A stretch of 64,000 nucleotides of DNA from Flavobacterium sp. CS20 (GTDB taxonomy: Bacteria > Bacteroidota > Bacteroidia > Flavobacteriales > Flavobacteriaceae): contig NZ_CP073015.1 in the NCBI RefSeq assembly GCF_018080005.1, positions 992,001 through 1,056,000 of the forward strand. Direction: 5' to 3'. The position numbers and the translations under genes are program-made. Shown here piece after piece: positions 1 through 8,951 of this stretch (position 1 is the stretch's first letter; each line of letters starts with the position of its first letter). The notes under the pieces were generated by a model that saw only the letters and a program-made list of their open reading frames with translations, was not told where the DNA came from and made no database searches.

Positions 1-199
1 GTTCAGAATGACAAGGGAATGTCATTCCGACGATCGGTTGTCATTCCGACGGTAGGAGGAATCTTTTTTCACGTATTGGGGTTCGGTTCACTGAGAGATT
101 CTTCACTCCGCGAGCTCCGTTCAGAATGACAAGGGAGGTTCGGTTCACTGGGAGATTCCTCGTCACTGCGTTTGCCTCGGAATGACAGGGGAGGTTTGT
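1..199. repeat. dispersed 'tcattccga/cggaatgaca' intergenic repeat cluster
   Basis: No gene is visible. The stretch is built from variants of one short repeat: 'cagaatgacaaggga' occurs twice (near 4 and 122), 'tgtcattccgacg' occurs twice in a row near 20 and 39, 'gttcggttcactg' occurs twice, and a longer copy ends 'cctcggaatgaca' just before the neighbouring peptidase gene. Sense and antisense forms alternate, so the transcript could fold. A related sequence lies at 35084-35162. Repeats of this look are widespread between genes in Bacteroidota and other phyla. The function is unknown to me. Confidence 0.6.
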
Positions 200-1273
200 T
201 TAATTTTTAAAATAACTAAAATCATCACCTTCTTTAATGTTAAGTAAAGAATGGTAAATGAGTTCAATCACGGCTTCTACATCTTTTTGATGTACCATTT
301 CTACCGTAGTATGCATGTATCTTAAAGGTAAAGAAATTAAAGCTGAAGCTACACCGCCATTACTGTAAGCAAAGGCATCGGTATCTGTACCAGTCATTCG
401 GCTTGTCGCCATGCGTTGAAATGGAATGTTATTTTTTTCAGCCGTTTCAATCAACAATTCTCTTAAGTTATTTTGAACTGCCGGAGCATAACTGATCACT
501 GGATTATCACCTATCTTGGTTAATCCTTCTTTCTTTTTATCAATCATAGGGGTTGTGGTGTCATGACACACATCGGTAACAATAGCCACGTTGGGTTTGA
601 TGTTTTGAGTAATCATTTCAGCACCGCGTAAACCTATTTCTTCTTGAACCGAATTGGTGATATAAAGACCAAAAGGAAGTTCAATTTTGTTTTCTTTTAG
701 TTTTTTAGCTACTTCAACTATCATAAATCCGCCCATGCGGTTATCTAAACCTCTACACACAAATTTATCTTTGTTAAGTACAAAAAATTCATCGGGATAA
801 GTAATCACACAACCTACATGAACGCCAAGTTTTTCTACTTCTTCCTTATTAGAACAGCCTACATCAATACAAATGTTATCAAGTTGTGGTGCTTTTTCGT
901 TAGATTTATCTCGGGTGTGAATTGCAGGCCAACCAAAAACACCTTTAACTATACCGTTTTTTGTATGGATATTAACACGTTTTGAAGTCGCTATTTGATG
1001 GTCGCTACCGCCATTTCTGATGACGTAAATCAAACCTTCATCGGTTATATAGTTGACATACCAAGAAATTTCGTCAGCATGACCTTCTATAACAACTTTG
1101 TATTTGGCTTCTGGATTGATTACACCAACAGCTGTGCCATAAATATCTGTGATAAACTCATCGACATAAGGTTTTAAATACTCCATCCAAAGTTTTTGTC
1201 CTTCAGACTCATAACCAGTTGGAGATGCGTTGTTTAAGTATTGTTCTAAAAATTCAAGTGATTTTTTATTCAT
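200..1273 (-). CDS. M42 family metallopeptidase (CelM/FrvX-like aminopeptidase)
   Basis: A cytosolic zinc aminopeptidase that trims N-terminal residues from peptides. The 357-aa length is usual for the M42 family. Metal ligands expected for M42 are visible in order: H65 and D67 in EGHADEIS, the Asp in CRGLDNRMGG, the Glu pair in QEEIGLRGAEM, the Asp in TDVCHD, and the His in RYMHTTVEM. There is no signal peptide, in keeping with a soluble protein. The gene is divergent from the DUF4294 gene at 1367. The start is the first ATG of the frame and gives a normal N-terminus (MNKKSLEFLEQYL). The stop lies right against the repeat cluster at 1-199, which may act as its 3' end structure. Confidence 0.93.
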   Translation of the reverse strand: MNKKSLEFLEQYLNNASPTGYESEGQKLWMEYLKPYVDEFITDIYGTAVGVINPEAKYKVVIEGHADEISWYVNYITDEGLIYVIRNGGSDHQIATSKRVNIHTKNGIVKGVFGWPAIHTRDKSNEKAPQLDNICIDVGCSNKEEVEKLGVHVGCVITYPDEFFVLNKDKFVCRGLDNRMGGFMIVEVAKKLKENKIELPFGLYITNSVQEEIGLRGAEMITQNIKPNVAIVTDVCHDTTTPMIDKKKEGLTKIGDNPVISYAPAVQNNLRELLIETAEKNNIPFQRMATSRMTGTDTDAFAYSNGGVASALISLPLRYMHTTVEMVHQKDVEAVIELIYHSLLNIKEGDDFSYFKN

Positions 1274-1333
1274 AAAGTGTAAAATTTTGAGCGAAATTAA
1301 TCAATTTTAAAATACTGACTTCTTATAATAATC

Positions 1334-1341
1334 TATTTTTG
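1334..1341 (+). promoter_or_regulatory. possible -7 box (TATTTTTG) for the DUF4294 gene
   Basis: TATTTTTG matches the Bacteroidota -7 consensus TAnnTTTG and lies 25 bases before the ATG at 1367. The -33 region is not clear, and the match could be chance in AT-rich DNA. Confidence 0.35.
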
Positions 1342-1366
1342 GAATAATTTTTGGTCAACATTAACT

Positions 1367-2068
1367 ATGAAAATTAAATTATTTATCGTTTTGATTTGGT
1401 GTGGTGTTTATCAAGTTATAAATGCACAGGTAGAGGATTACTCACCAACTTCTGCACCTAAAAAAATGATTATTATTGAACGCGACTCTTTAGTGGTTAA
1501 TGAAATCACTTTAGACGAAGTTATAGTGTTTCAACCTTTAAAGTTTGACTCCAAATCTGAAATGCGAAATTATCTGATTTTGAGAAGAAAGACTAGAAAG
1601 GTTTGTACTTATGCTGTTTTGGTCGCTGATAGACTTGAAAAACTCAATGCTAGATTAGAAACATTAGACTCTAAACGAAAAAAAAGACGCTATACTAAAC
1701 GTATTCAAAAGTATATTGAAGGCAAGTTTACCGATCAGTTAAAAAAGCTTACCAAAACTGAAGGACAAATATTGGTTAAACTCATGCACAGACAAACGGG
1801 CATTACTACTTTTGATTTGGTTAAAGAACTAAAAAGTGGATGGCGTGCGTTTTGGTACAATACCACGGCAAGTTTGTTTAATATTTCACTTAAAGAAGAA
1901 TACAATCCTTATGAGGTGAAAGAAGACTACCTTATCGAAGATATTTTGCAACGCTCTTTTAAAGATGGTGTTTTAGAAAAACACGAGCCTGCTTTTGAAA
2001 TTGATTATTTGGATCTCTTAGAGCTATGGCAAAACAACAAATCACATCCCAAAGAAAAAGTTGATTAA
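1367..2068 (+). CDS. DUF4294 family exported protein
   Basis: A 233-aa protein of the DUF4294 family, found in Bacteroidota and of unknown function. Residues 1-20 form a signal peptide (hydrophobic stretch ending in NAQ). The mature part is basic and helical: a central region with many Lys/Arg (LDSKRKKRRYTKRIQKY) and then the conserved-looking stretch QTGITTFDLVKELKSGWRAFWYNT. It probably acts in the periplasm. It is divergent from the M42 peptidase. Family assignment is from recalled sequence pattern; no catalytic residues are evident. Confidence 0.8.
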   Translation: MKIKLFIVLIWCGVYQVINAQVEDYSPTSAPKKMIIIERDSLVVNEITLDEVIVFQPLKFDSKSEMRNYLILRRKTRKVCTYAVLVADRLEKLNARLETLDSKRKKRRYTKRIQKYIEGKFTDQLKKLTKTEGQILVKLMHRQTGITTFDLVKELKSGWRAFWYNTTASLFNISLKEEYNPYEVKEDYLIEDILQRSFKDGVLEKHEPAFEIDYLDLLELWQNNKSHPKEKVD

Positions 2069-2123
2069 TGATATATAAAAAAATATTGTAGTAATAAAAA
2101 AAAATATAACTAAGCAAATTCAA

Positions 2124-3251
2124 TCAAAACAAACCTTCAAATAGATTAGAGATATCGTCTCTTATACTTGAATTAACACCTGCAAGAAGGGCAACCGATA
2201 TTAATAGCCCAGCCATAGCAGAACCAAAATCTTTTAGCACAAGATTGAAAGCTTTCTTCTTATGTTTATTGCCTTTTTTCTTTCTAGCAAAACTTATAGC
2301 AATTTCTCGCCCACCGATAATACCTAAAAATATCCAAGTCGTACTCATTGGAATATTTGAGATAAATAGCTTATAAATTAATAAAATAACATAAGAAAAA
2401 TCAACCAAGGTAGCCGCTCTTACGTCTGATATTCTAGCTTTTTCACTCACTATTTGTTGAATTTTATCACCCCTAAAATAAAACAGCAACCCAAGTCCTA
2501 TAAAAATGGTTGCAGAAAAGATTATAAATTGATAAAACTCTAGCTGTCTAGGTAAAAACACTGCAATATTTGCACCATCTTGCATAATCCAAACCGACCA
2601 TAACGACCCACTTACAGCCCATTGCACATATGTCCAAGCTTTGTTATATTGCCTAGATTTAAAACGCTTTCTGATAAAGTCATAAGCTAAATTCCAAATT
2701 AAAAAAGATAAAATAAAGGCTAAAATATAGCCAGTCCAACTTTTATAAACTATTGAAGTTATGCCTGAAGATGAAGCACTAAACACACTCAACAATAAAA
2801 ATGTAGTTGAAACGGGCATTCTCAACCTTGTCAAAATCAGAAGAACTAATGGTGCTATAATTTGAAAAAACGAAAACTCTTTAGGATGCGGAAACATAAG
2901 TCCACCGTCTTCATTTGTAACTTGTAGGCGTTGATAACTTACATCGCCATCATAATAAAAAAAACTAAAACAAACTGTAGCTAAAAATATGATCCCGATA
3001 AACAACCAAAGATACCACCATTTCTTGTCTGAATTACTTTCTATAAACGTCCCAATGGTTTGAATACTATCGTTGGCTACGGCAGCGTAAGCGACAAACA
3101 TGAAACCTATCCACATCGCAATTTGCCAGTTGTAAGCTGTAGAAGCACCAGCTAAAATAAAACCAACAATAACAATAATAATAAAAGTTTTTTCTTCTAT
3201 AAAAATATCAAAAAGCCGAAAATTTGGTCTTGTTTTATAATTCTTCCCCAT
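2124..3251 (-). CDS. PiT-like (inorganic phosphate transporter-related) multi-pass membrane protein
   Basis: An integral membrane protein of about 375 aa with roughly ten hydrophobic segments. Two motifs resemble the PiT sodium/phosphate permease family: AANDSIQTIGTF near the N-terminus (compare the PiT GANDVANAFGT motif) and RMPVSTTFLLLS in the middle (compare PiT GLPVSTTH). The second-half counterpart near ISNIPMSTTWIFLG looks like the internal duplicate expected in PiT proteins. I therefore call it a divergent PiT relative; the substrate is not certain. The frame can be read from a TTG at 3272, but the ATG at 3251 gives MGKNYKTRPNF and is preferred. Basic C-terminal loop residues (RKKKGNKHKKK) are presumably cytosolic. 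Confidence 0.65.
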   Translation of the reverse strand: MGKNYKTRPNFRLFDIFIEEKTFIIIVIVGFILAGASTAYNWQIAMWIGFMFVAYAAVANDSIQTIGTFIESNSDKKWWYLWLFIGIIFLATVCFSFFYYDGDVSYQRLQVTNEDGGLMFPHPKEFSFFQIIAPLVLLILTRLRMPVSTTFLLLSVFSASSSGITSIVYKSWTGYILAFILSFLIWNLAYDFIRKRFKSRQYNKAWTYVQWAVSGSLWSVWIMQDGANIAVFLPRQLEFYQFIIFSATIFIGLGLLFYFRGDKIQQIVSEKARISDVRAATLVDFSYVILLIYKLFISNIPMSTTWIFLGIIGGREIAISFARKKKGNKHKKKAFNLVLKDFGSAMAGLLISVALLAGVNSSIRDDISNLFEGLF

Positions 3252-3319
3252 GATTATTGAATGACATCGCAAATCTAAGTTGACAGAATGTATTTAATGT
3301 TTCTAAAACGTTAAGAAAT

Positions 3320-5083
3320 TTACCAATCAAATTGATAGGATAAACCGCCAAGAACTTGCAGACCTTGCACTTTGAAATTTCGCCACTGCTCATAATTGTC
3401 ATCAAGTAAGTTTTGTCCAGAAACAAAAAATCCGAGACGTTCTGAAAATTGGTATTCAACACCAAAATTTAAATCCACAAAACTATCAACGGTTTCAGAA
3501 ACTAAGCCAATGCCATCAAAGGGTAAAATTGCATATTGCAGACTCTTACGCTCACCAACAAAAAACAGTGTAGAGTGCAAATACCACTTCTCGCCTATTT
3601 GATAATTGGCATTGACATCAACTTTAAATTCTGGAAGATAAGTTGCTTCAGGTAAATTATCAACTGAGTAATTAAAATAATGTGCTGAAAGTCCAACATT
3701 AAAGTCATCAAATGCGGCGTAGTTGACTTCTGCATTTATGCCAAGAGTTGACAAGTCGTCATAGGCTAATCCAAATGAATTAGAATATTCATAATTATTG
3801 GTTGGCATGAATGGAGCAAAACCATACACATCGAGGTTTTCTATAAAAAAAGCATAGTCGTTTTCTTGTTTATAAGAGACTTTAAAGTTATAGCTTAAGC
3901 TTCCTGTTTTTCCATTTAAACCAGCAAAACCTGTATAGGCATTATCTGTAGGTTGTAAGGATAAAGTTGGCGATACAAATGGGTTTTGGTTGACAATACT
4001 TCTGTAAGGATTCTGACTTAAATCACCGTCAGCACCAGCATAAAACATAAGTTCGTCTGTAAATTTGTAAGAGGCTTTAATTTTAGGATAGACAAAAAAT
4101 TCAGTGTCACTGAGTTCTGTGTCGTTTAAAACTGTGGCTTTAAGACCTAAATCAAGGTTGATATCACCAAACTCAAACTGCATTGAAGGTTGGACAGTCG
4201 CCGTAAAAAATCCATAATCAATTCCTTGCTGAGGATCATTAAAAGATTGGTCAAAACTTCCTGATAGGTAATCTAACTTTACACCCAAATCTAATGTTTT
4301 TTCAGTTATATAGAATTGAAAATCGCTTGTCAGAGTAATTTGATTTTCTGAAGAATCGTAATCGTCTGAAAAATTTTGAAGATTTAATTTCACATTTTTC
4401 AGAAAACTATCTTCAAACTCTAATTGTCCATAAGCTTTTAAACCCAAGTAGGTTTGCAAAGGATCAATAGCTGAAATATCTGTATCAAATAGTTGTATGC
4501 TATTGGGTAAAACATTGAGATTTTGTTCATCTATACCGTACCAGTTATATCTTTTATAATCAACACCAATACCAGCATCCCACCTAAAATAGCGTTCAGC
4601 TGATTCTAAATTCAAATCTAAATTTGTATCTAAAAAATCATCATCTAAGAGCACATCTTCAATGCCACCAGAAGACGAAAAATGCTCAAACTCTATGTTT
4701 AATTTTTTATAGCGGTTAAGCATCAAACTGCCATAAAATTGACCTAAGATGTTGGTGAAATTACCTGCACCTAAACGGGCATAATTTTGATAATTATAAG
4801 GCAAAGCTTGTGGTTTTATAGAGCTAGCAGTTCCTTTAACGGGTGTGAAAGTAGAAGCAACAGGAACCGAAAAAATACTGTATTTTACATCTTTTTGACT
4901 CTTTGAGATCGAATCTGATACTGAGGGTTTAGATTTTATTTTAAAAGCATCGTTTAGGGTTGGAGAATATTGTTTAATTATTATTAATTTTTCAGCTTTA
5001 ATAGTATCGTTTCTTCTTTGAGAAAACATTATATAACTGTTAAAAATAAAAACTAATGTTATAAAAAGACTGCTGAATTTCAT
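3320..5083 (-). CDS. TonB-dependent receptor-like outer membrane beta-barrel protein
   Basis: A 587-aa outer membrane protein. Residues 1-22 are a signal peptide (ends MFSQ). After a short linker the protein is all alternating hydrophobic/polar beta strands. It ends in an aromatic outer-membrane insertion signal (GGLSYQFDW). A barrel stretch near the end (FSERLGFFVSGQNLLDDNYE) is typical of TonB-dependent receptors and FadL-like barrels. No separate plug domain or TonB box is evident, so it is shorter than SusC-type receptors. It probably forms a channel or scaffold in the outer membrane; the substrate is unknown. Confidence 0.7.
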   Translation of the reverse strand: MKFSSLFITLVFIFNSYIMFSQRRNDTIKAEKLIIIKQYSPTLNDAFKIKSKPSVSDSISKSQKDVKYSIFSVPVASTFTPVKGTASSIKPQALPYNYQNYARLGAGNFTNILGQFYGSLMLNRYKKLNIEFEHFSSSGGIEDVLLDDDFLDTNLDLNLESAERYFRWDAGIGVDYKRYNWYGIDEQNLNVLPNSIQLFDTDISAIDPLQTYLGLKAYGQLEFEDSFLKNVKLNLQNFSDDYDSSENQITLTSDFQFYITEKTLDLGVKLDYLSGSFDQSFNDPQQGIDYGFFTATVQPSMQFEFGDINLDLGLKATVLNDTELSDTEFFVYPKIKASYKFTDELMFYAGADGDLSQNPYRSIVNQNPFVSPTLSLQPTDNAYTGFAGLNGKTGSLSYNFKVSYKQENDYAFFIENLDVYGFAPFMPTNNYEYSNSFGLAYDDLSTLGINAEVNYAAFDDFNVGLSAHYFNYSVDNLPEATYLPEFKVDVNANYQIGEKWYLHSTLFFVGERKSLQYAILPFDGIGLVSETVDSFVDLNFGVEYQFSERLGFFVSGQNLLDDNYEQWRNFKVQGLQVLGGLSYQFDW

Positions 5084-5161
5084 AGGTTAAATTTTGCAAT
5101 ACAAATATCGCCGATTTGATGTAATACATAACTAAAGAAAGCTCAAAATATTTTAATGTTA

Positions 5162-5551
5162 TCAACTTTTTAAAATATCCTTAAAATTAGGTTTAAAGTA
5201 ATTTGATCCTTTTAAGACCTTACCATCTTCTCTGTAGATTGGTTTACCGTTCTTGCCTAGCTTACTCATGTTGCTTTTTTGTATTTCGTCAAAAATGGCT
5301 TCAATTTTATCTTGCATCCCATGTTCTATAATCGTGCCACAAAGAATGTATAGCATATCTCCCAAAGCATCTGCCACCTCAACTAAGTCGCCTTTTTCTG
5401 CAACTTCAAGATATTCTTCATTTTCTTCTTTCATCAAATCAAATCGAAGCTTGTTTTTTTGATGACCTAATGAAGCCGTAGGTTTAAATTTTATACCAAG
5501 TCCAAATGCTTTATGAAATTTTGCTACCGCTTGAAGTGGTTTTTGAATCAT
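5162..5551 (-). CDS. MazG-like nucleoside triphosphate pyrophosphohydrolase
   Basis: A 129-aa all-alpha NTP pyrophosphohydrolase. The metal-binding acidic pattern of the superfamily is visible: KEENEEYLE near residues 41-49, then DLVEVADALGDMLYI (E and D in the second helix pair). A lid-like C-terminal segment with KLGKNGKPIYREDGKVLKG follows, which is typical of the PRA-PH/MazG-like flavobacterial homologues. It probably hydrolyses a non-canonical or damaged NTP to the monophosphate and pyrophosphate in the cytosol. It stands between an outer membrane protein gene and a divergent small membrane protein gene, with no operon partner. Confidence 0.85.
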   Translation of the reverse strand: MIQKPLQAVAKFHKAFGLGIKFKPTASLGHQKNKLRFDLMKEENEEYLEVAEKGDLVEVADALGDMLYILCGTIIEHGMQDKIEAIFDEIQKSNMSKLGKNGKPIYREDGKVLKGSNYFKPNFKDILKS

Positions 5552-5714
5552 ATATTTTATTTTAGTTGATTTGTAACAATTATTTATCTATTACAAATAT
5601 AGAATTTTCATAATTAGATCTTCTAAACGATTTTGATTTTTTATTGTAAATCATTTTATATCAATTATTTATCAAATTTACGACATGTTATCGATTTTCA
5701 AGCTTTGAAAAGCT

Positions 5715-5722
5715 TACTTTTG
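5715..5722 (+). promoter_or_regulatory. possible -7 box (TACTTTTG) upstream of the 62-aa membrane protein and CYTH gene
   Basis: TACTTTTG fits TAnnTTTG and ends 18 bases before the ATG at 5741. A T-rich patch (ttttc) lies at about the right distance upstream. It would serve the two-gene unit 5741-6378. Confidence 0.35.
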
Positions 5723-5740
5723 AAATATATATTTTGAGAA

Positions 5741-5929
5741 ATGTTTTCAACGGGACAGTGGATTTTTGCGCTGTTTTTTGTCGTGGCTTTTGTGGTTTTG
5801 ATGCTTTTTAGTTACAAAAAGGATAAGGTTTTACACAAAAAATATTACAAAGGCAGTTTTTATATTCTACTTGGATTTTTGGACTTTGTGCTGATTTTAT
5901 TTTTGATGAAATTTTTTCTGAAGTCCTAA
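5741..5929 (+). CDS. small membrane protein, two predicted TM helices
   Basis: A 62-aa peptide with two hydrophobic segments (residues about 6-25 and 41-60) separated by a basic loop (YKKDKVLHKKYYKG), so both ends should face the same side of the inner membrane. It ends 2 bases before the CYTH gene and is probably co-transcribed with it. No known family is recognised. Confidence 0.7.
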   Translation: MFSTGQWIFALFFVVAFVVLMLFSYKKDKVLHKKYYKGSFYILLGFLDFVLILFLMKFFLKS

Positions 5930-5931
5930 AT

Positions 5932-6378
5932 ATGCAAACGGAAATTGAACGCAAGTTTTTAGTGAAATCTGATGCTTTTAAAAAAGAAGCTCATAAATCT
6001 TATACCATTCGGCAAGGTTTTTTAAATCGCGATCCTGAGCGAACCGTCAGAATTAGAGTTAAAGACAACAAAGGCTTCATAACCGTAAAAGGCATTTCTT
6101 CTCAAAACGGTTTGTCTCGCTTAGAATGGGAAAAAGAAATTGATGTAAAAGATGCTCAAGACTTGCTCCAACTTTGTGAAATGCCTATCATTCACAAAAC
6201 CCGTTATGAGATTGCTATTGATAATCACACTTTTGAAGTTGATGAGTTTCATGCTAAGCATAATGGCTTGGTCATTGCAGAAATTGAACTTCCACACGAG
6301 AATGAAAACTTCCCTAAACCCAACTGGTTAGGACAAGAAGTTACGGGCAACAAGGCTTATTATAATTCTCAGCTTTAA
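5932..6378 (+). CDS. CYTH domain triphosphatase/class IV adenylate cyclase-like protein
   Basis: A 148-aa CYTH-domain protein. The defining N-terminal motif EIERKFLV is at residues 3-10, and it is followed by the alternating acidic/basic tunnel residues (RTVRIRVKDNKGFITVKG, then EWEKEI and KTRYEI, FEVDEF, EIELP). CYTH proteins bind triphosphate groups in a metal-dependent beta tunnel and hydrolyse tripolyphosphate, thiamine triphosphate or similar. Length fits the short bacterial NeuTTM/YgiF-like type without a CHAD domain. It is cytosolic and coupled to the small membrane protein just upstream. Confidence 0.9.
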   Translation: MQTEIERKFLVKSDAFKKEAHKSYTIRQGFLNRDPERTVRIRVKDNKGFITVKGISSQNGLSRLEWEKEIDVKDAQDLLQLCEMPIIHKTRYEIAIDNHTFEVDEFHAKHNGLVIAEIELPHENENFPKPNWLGQEVTGNKAYYNSQL

Positions 6379-6435
6379 GATTGATTATTAAACACAAGCC
6401 TTCAACTTTATTTGTGAATTTATAGCTTTTTTTGT

Positions 6436-6812
6436 TACGAATGCACTATTATTTTTATTCAAGAATTGTTTTTTATGAAGCCACGAATGCACTAATGTTG
6501 GTTTTTTGAGCCACGAATGCACTAATGAATTTTTTTTAAATGCCACGAATGCACTAATGTTGGTTTTTATGAAGCCACGAATGCACTAATGTTGGTTTTT
6601 ATGAAGCCACGAATGCACTAATGAATTTTTTTTAAATGCCACGAATGCACTAATGTTGGTTTTTATGAAGCCACGAATGCACTAATGAATTTTTTTTAAA
6701 TGCCACGAATGCACTAATGATTTTTTTTTAAATGCCACGAATGCACTAATGTTGTTTTTTATGAAGCCACGAATGCACTAATATTGTTTTTTTGAGCCAC
6801 GAATGTGCTGAT
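6436..6812. repeat. tandem array of 'ccacgaatgcactaatg' units
   Basis: Twelve copies of a 17-18 base unit: a degenerate first copy near 6436, ten close copies at about 32-base spacing from 6481 to 6782, and a diverged last copy (ccacgaatgtgctgatg) near 6797. Spacers alternate between two types, 'ttggtttttatgaag' and 'aattttttttaaatg', which shows duplication of pairs of units. The spacers are low complexity and shared, unlike CRISPR spacers. There is no gene in this 480-base gap. It separates convergent genes (CYTH and a small membrane protein), so a 3' end role is possible. Confidence 0.85.
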
Positions 6813-6861
6813 GATTTAAAAAAAACATTCAACAGAATAAAATTGGTAATCTCAAAATTTT

Positions 6862-7047
6862 CTAAACTCTACCTTTTAAGGCATCGAACACCCAGGCAAT
6901 AGCAAAAAAACCAATGCCAACTGTCGCGAAACCCCAACCAGCAACGTCTTCATATTTGAAAGCACCAAGACCGATGAGACCTAAACCTACAATTATCATG
7001 ATTAAAGTCGCCCAACCTAAAACGGTATTTTTATTCATCATTGCCAT
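6862..7047 (-). CDS. CAL67264-like small membrane protein
   Basis: A 61-aa peptide with two hydrophobic helices (residues about 9-30 and 37-55) and a C-terminal DALKGRV. It resembles the small flavobacterial membrane protein family named after CAL67264, as I recall it. Function is unknown. A start at Met4 (MNKNTV) is equally likely, since the first three codons read Met-Ala-Met-Met. It lies convergent to the CYTH gene, across the tandem repeat. Confidence 0.75.
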   Translation of the reverse strand: MAMMNKNTVLGWATLIMIIVGLGLIGLGAFKYEDVAGWGFATVGIGFFAIAWVFDALKGRV

Positions 7048-7133
7048 ATACTAATTGTGTTTTATATCAATTTAATGTTAAGCAAATGTAAGGATAATAT
7101 TTAATATTTTTTACTATTAGGATTTTTACCTGA

Positions 7134-7427
7134 CTAACTTAAAACTATTTTTTTAATCAATTGTTGCCCTAAACTTTCATTTAAATTTTTGATAATTTGA
7201 GATTTACCATAGCTTAACTCTTCACGCAAAACGGCGGAAGATAATCTGACAAATAAGGTGTTTCTATCGAGATGGATTTTGGTGGTATATTTGTCTATAG
7301 CTGGTCCCATTTGGTCTTTCCAAGCACGTTGAACTTCAATTTGGTTTAAACCATTGTTGAGTCCTTTTTTATCAGTGAATATTTTTAAGAGTTCACTTAG
7401 TTTCTTGGTGTTGTATTCGTTGTCCAT
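7134..7427 (-). CDS. DUF721 (DciA-like) domain protein
   Basis: A 97-aa protein of the DUF721 family. Characteristic stretches are AWKDQMGPAIDKYT and LFVRLSSAVLREELSYGKSQIIKNLNE. The family includes DciA, which helps load the replicative helicase in many bacteria; in Bacteroidota the proteins are short, as here. It lies 5 bases downstream of a lipoprotein gene and shares a reading direction with recF, a frequent neighbour of DUF721 genes, so a replication/repair role is plausible. Confidence 0.85.
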   Translation of the reverse strand: MDNEYNTKKLSELLKIFTDKKGLNNGLNQIEVQRAWKDQMGPAIDKYTTKIHLDRNTLFVRLSSAVLREELSYGKSQIIKNLNESLGQQLIKKIVLS

Positions 7428-7432
7428 AATAA

Positions 7433-7855
7433 TTACTCGGTGATGTTTATGGGTTTAAATCTTTTGTAAGTGTAGAGAAAGTCTTTCTCATTTTTTATGA
7501 GCATCAAACTGTCATTAAGGCTTAAAATGGTTTCTTTCCAAGTGTCGTAAGGCGTTTTGTATTGAAGTTTTAAACTGTCGTTTTCGTTGATGATTTTAAA
7601 TTCTTCTAAGGCTTTTGTGGTTTTGTAGTTGCCGTTTAGGTCGGGTTTTAGTTTTTTTCGAAAACCCAAACTGTCTTTAATTTCAAAATAATCAACTTGT
7701 GTGTTGATGCTGTAAATGATATTTTTACCATAAGGGTTTTGGGCTTGAACAATTTCCCAATAACCGTTCAAGTGTTTTAATTCAACCGAATTTTTCTCTT
7801 TTTGACAAGAGGTTAACAGAAAAGATAAAACAAAAATTATTTTAAAGACTTTCAT
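7433..7855 (-). CDS. lipocalin-like lipoprotein
   Basis: About 140 aa. A lipoprotein signal is clear: hydrophobic stretch, then LLTSC with the Cys near residue 18 from Met3. The remainder ([15 protein letters not shown]..., beta strands) looks like the lipocalin-like domain family found in Bacteroidota. It should be anchored in the membrane facing the periplasm. The frame can start two codons earlier (7861), where it overlaps the end of recF by 20 bases; translational coupling to recF is likely. Confidence 0.72.
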   Translation of the reverse strand: MKVFKIIFVLSFLLTSCQKEKNSVELKHLNGYWEIVQAQNPYGKNIIYSINTQVDYFEIKDSLGFRKKLKPDLNGNYKTTKALEEFKIINENDSLKLQYKTPYDTWKETILSLNDSLMLIKNEKDFLYTYKRFKPINITE

Positions 7856-8951
7856 AAGCAAATTTAAATTGGTTTAAGTTAATCATTTTATATTGCTTGG
7901 CGTGAGCTTTGACTACGTTTTCGGTTCTTTCGGGATGTGTATCGCTGATAAACATTTGTCCTAAATCTTGTTGAGTAACCATGTTGACAATATGCTTGAC
8001 ACGGTTTTCGTCCAATTTATCAAAAATATCGTCTAAAAGCAAGATTGGATTTAAACCTTGACTGCCTTTTAAATAGTCGTATTTGGCAAATTTTAGGGCA
8101 ACGAGATATGATTTTTGCTGTCCTTGTGAGCCAAATTTTTTAACGGGATAATTTTTGATATCAAACAATAAATCGTCTTTATGCGTACCAACGCTGGTGT
8201 ATTGCAATGCCATATCTTTTTGTAGATGCTTTTCAAATAAATCTTGAAAAGATCGCTCGTGCAATTGACTTTTGTAAGTGATTTGAATAGGCTCGTCTTT
8301 TTGGCAAATCTCTTGGTAACGCTGGGTTAAAATGGTTTCAAAATCTTTGATAAATTGATTTCGAGCATCATAAATATATTGCCCTAAATCTTGCATTTGT
8401 TCGTTATAAACCGTCAAAGTAGTGTTGTCAAAGGTACGATTGGTCGCAAAATATTTTAATAAAGCGTTGCGTTGAGATAAAATCTTATTGTATTTAATAA
8501 GTTTGTTTAAGTAAACTTTATCGACTTGAGAAATCACACTATCCATAAATTTTCGTCGCACATCACTGCCTTCTAAAATCAAATCTCTATCGGTTGGCGA
8601 AACAATCACAACGGGGATAAATCCGATATGTTCACTCAATTTATCATAAGCTTTGGCGTTGCGTTTTACAATTTTTTTATCTCCTTTTTTAAAAGAGACA
8701 ATAATGTTTTCAGTTTTGGATTGACGTTCAAATTGACCATCAATGACAAAAAAATCTTGACCGTGCTGAATATTTTGACTGGTGATCGGGTTGAAATAAC
8801 TCTTGGTATAAGCCAAATGATAAATACTATCTAAAATATTGGTTTTGCCTTTGCCGTTTTCGCCAACAATGCAGTTGATTTTTGAATCAAATTTATATTC
8901 GAATGCCTCAAAATTTTTATAATGAAGTAAAGACAAAGATTTTAAAATCAT
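7842..8951 (-). CDS. recF: DNA replication and repair protein RecF
   Basis: A 369-aa SMC-like ATPase that binds DNA gaps and helps load RecA through RecFOR. Walker A is GENGKGKTN near residues 31-39, preceded by INCIVGE. The ABC signature region is [17 protein letters not shown], and Walker B is [16 protein letters not shown]. Length and motif spacing are normal for RecF. The order recF, lipoprotein, DUF721 forms a probable operon. The N-terminal [15 protein letters not shown] is the usual family start. Confidence 0.95.
   Translation of the reverse strand: MILKSLSLLHYKNFEAFEYKFDSKINCIVGENGKGKTNILDSIYHLAYTKSYFNPITSQNIQHGQDFFVIDGQFERQSKTENIIVSFKKGDKKIVKRNAKAYDKLSEHIGFIPVVIVSPTDRDLILEGSDVRRKFMDSVISQVDKVYLNKLIKYNKILSQRNALLKYFATNRTFDNTTLTVYNEQMQDLGQYIYDARNQFIKDFETILTQRYQEICQKDEPIQITYKSQLHERSFQDLFEKHLQKDMALQYTSVGTHKDDLLFDIKNYPVKKFGSQGQQKSYLVALKFAKYDYLKGSQGLNPILLLDDIFDKLDENRVKHIVNMVTQQDLGQMFISDTHPERTENVVKAHAKQYKMINLNQFKFAYESL

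Noticed and set aside
3320-3465. Minus-strand ORF 3235-3465 overlapping the barrel gene
   Set aside because: Out-of-frame shadow of the outer membrane protein gene with no independent support.
6436-6812. Regularly spaced repeats that could be a CRISPR array
   Set aside because: Spacers are only two alternating low-complexity types, the unit is 17-18 bases, and there are no cas genes.
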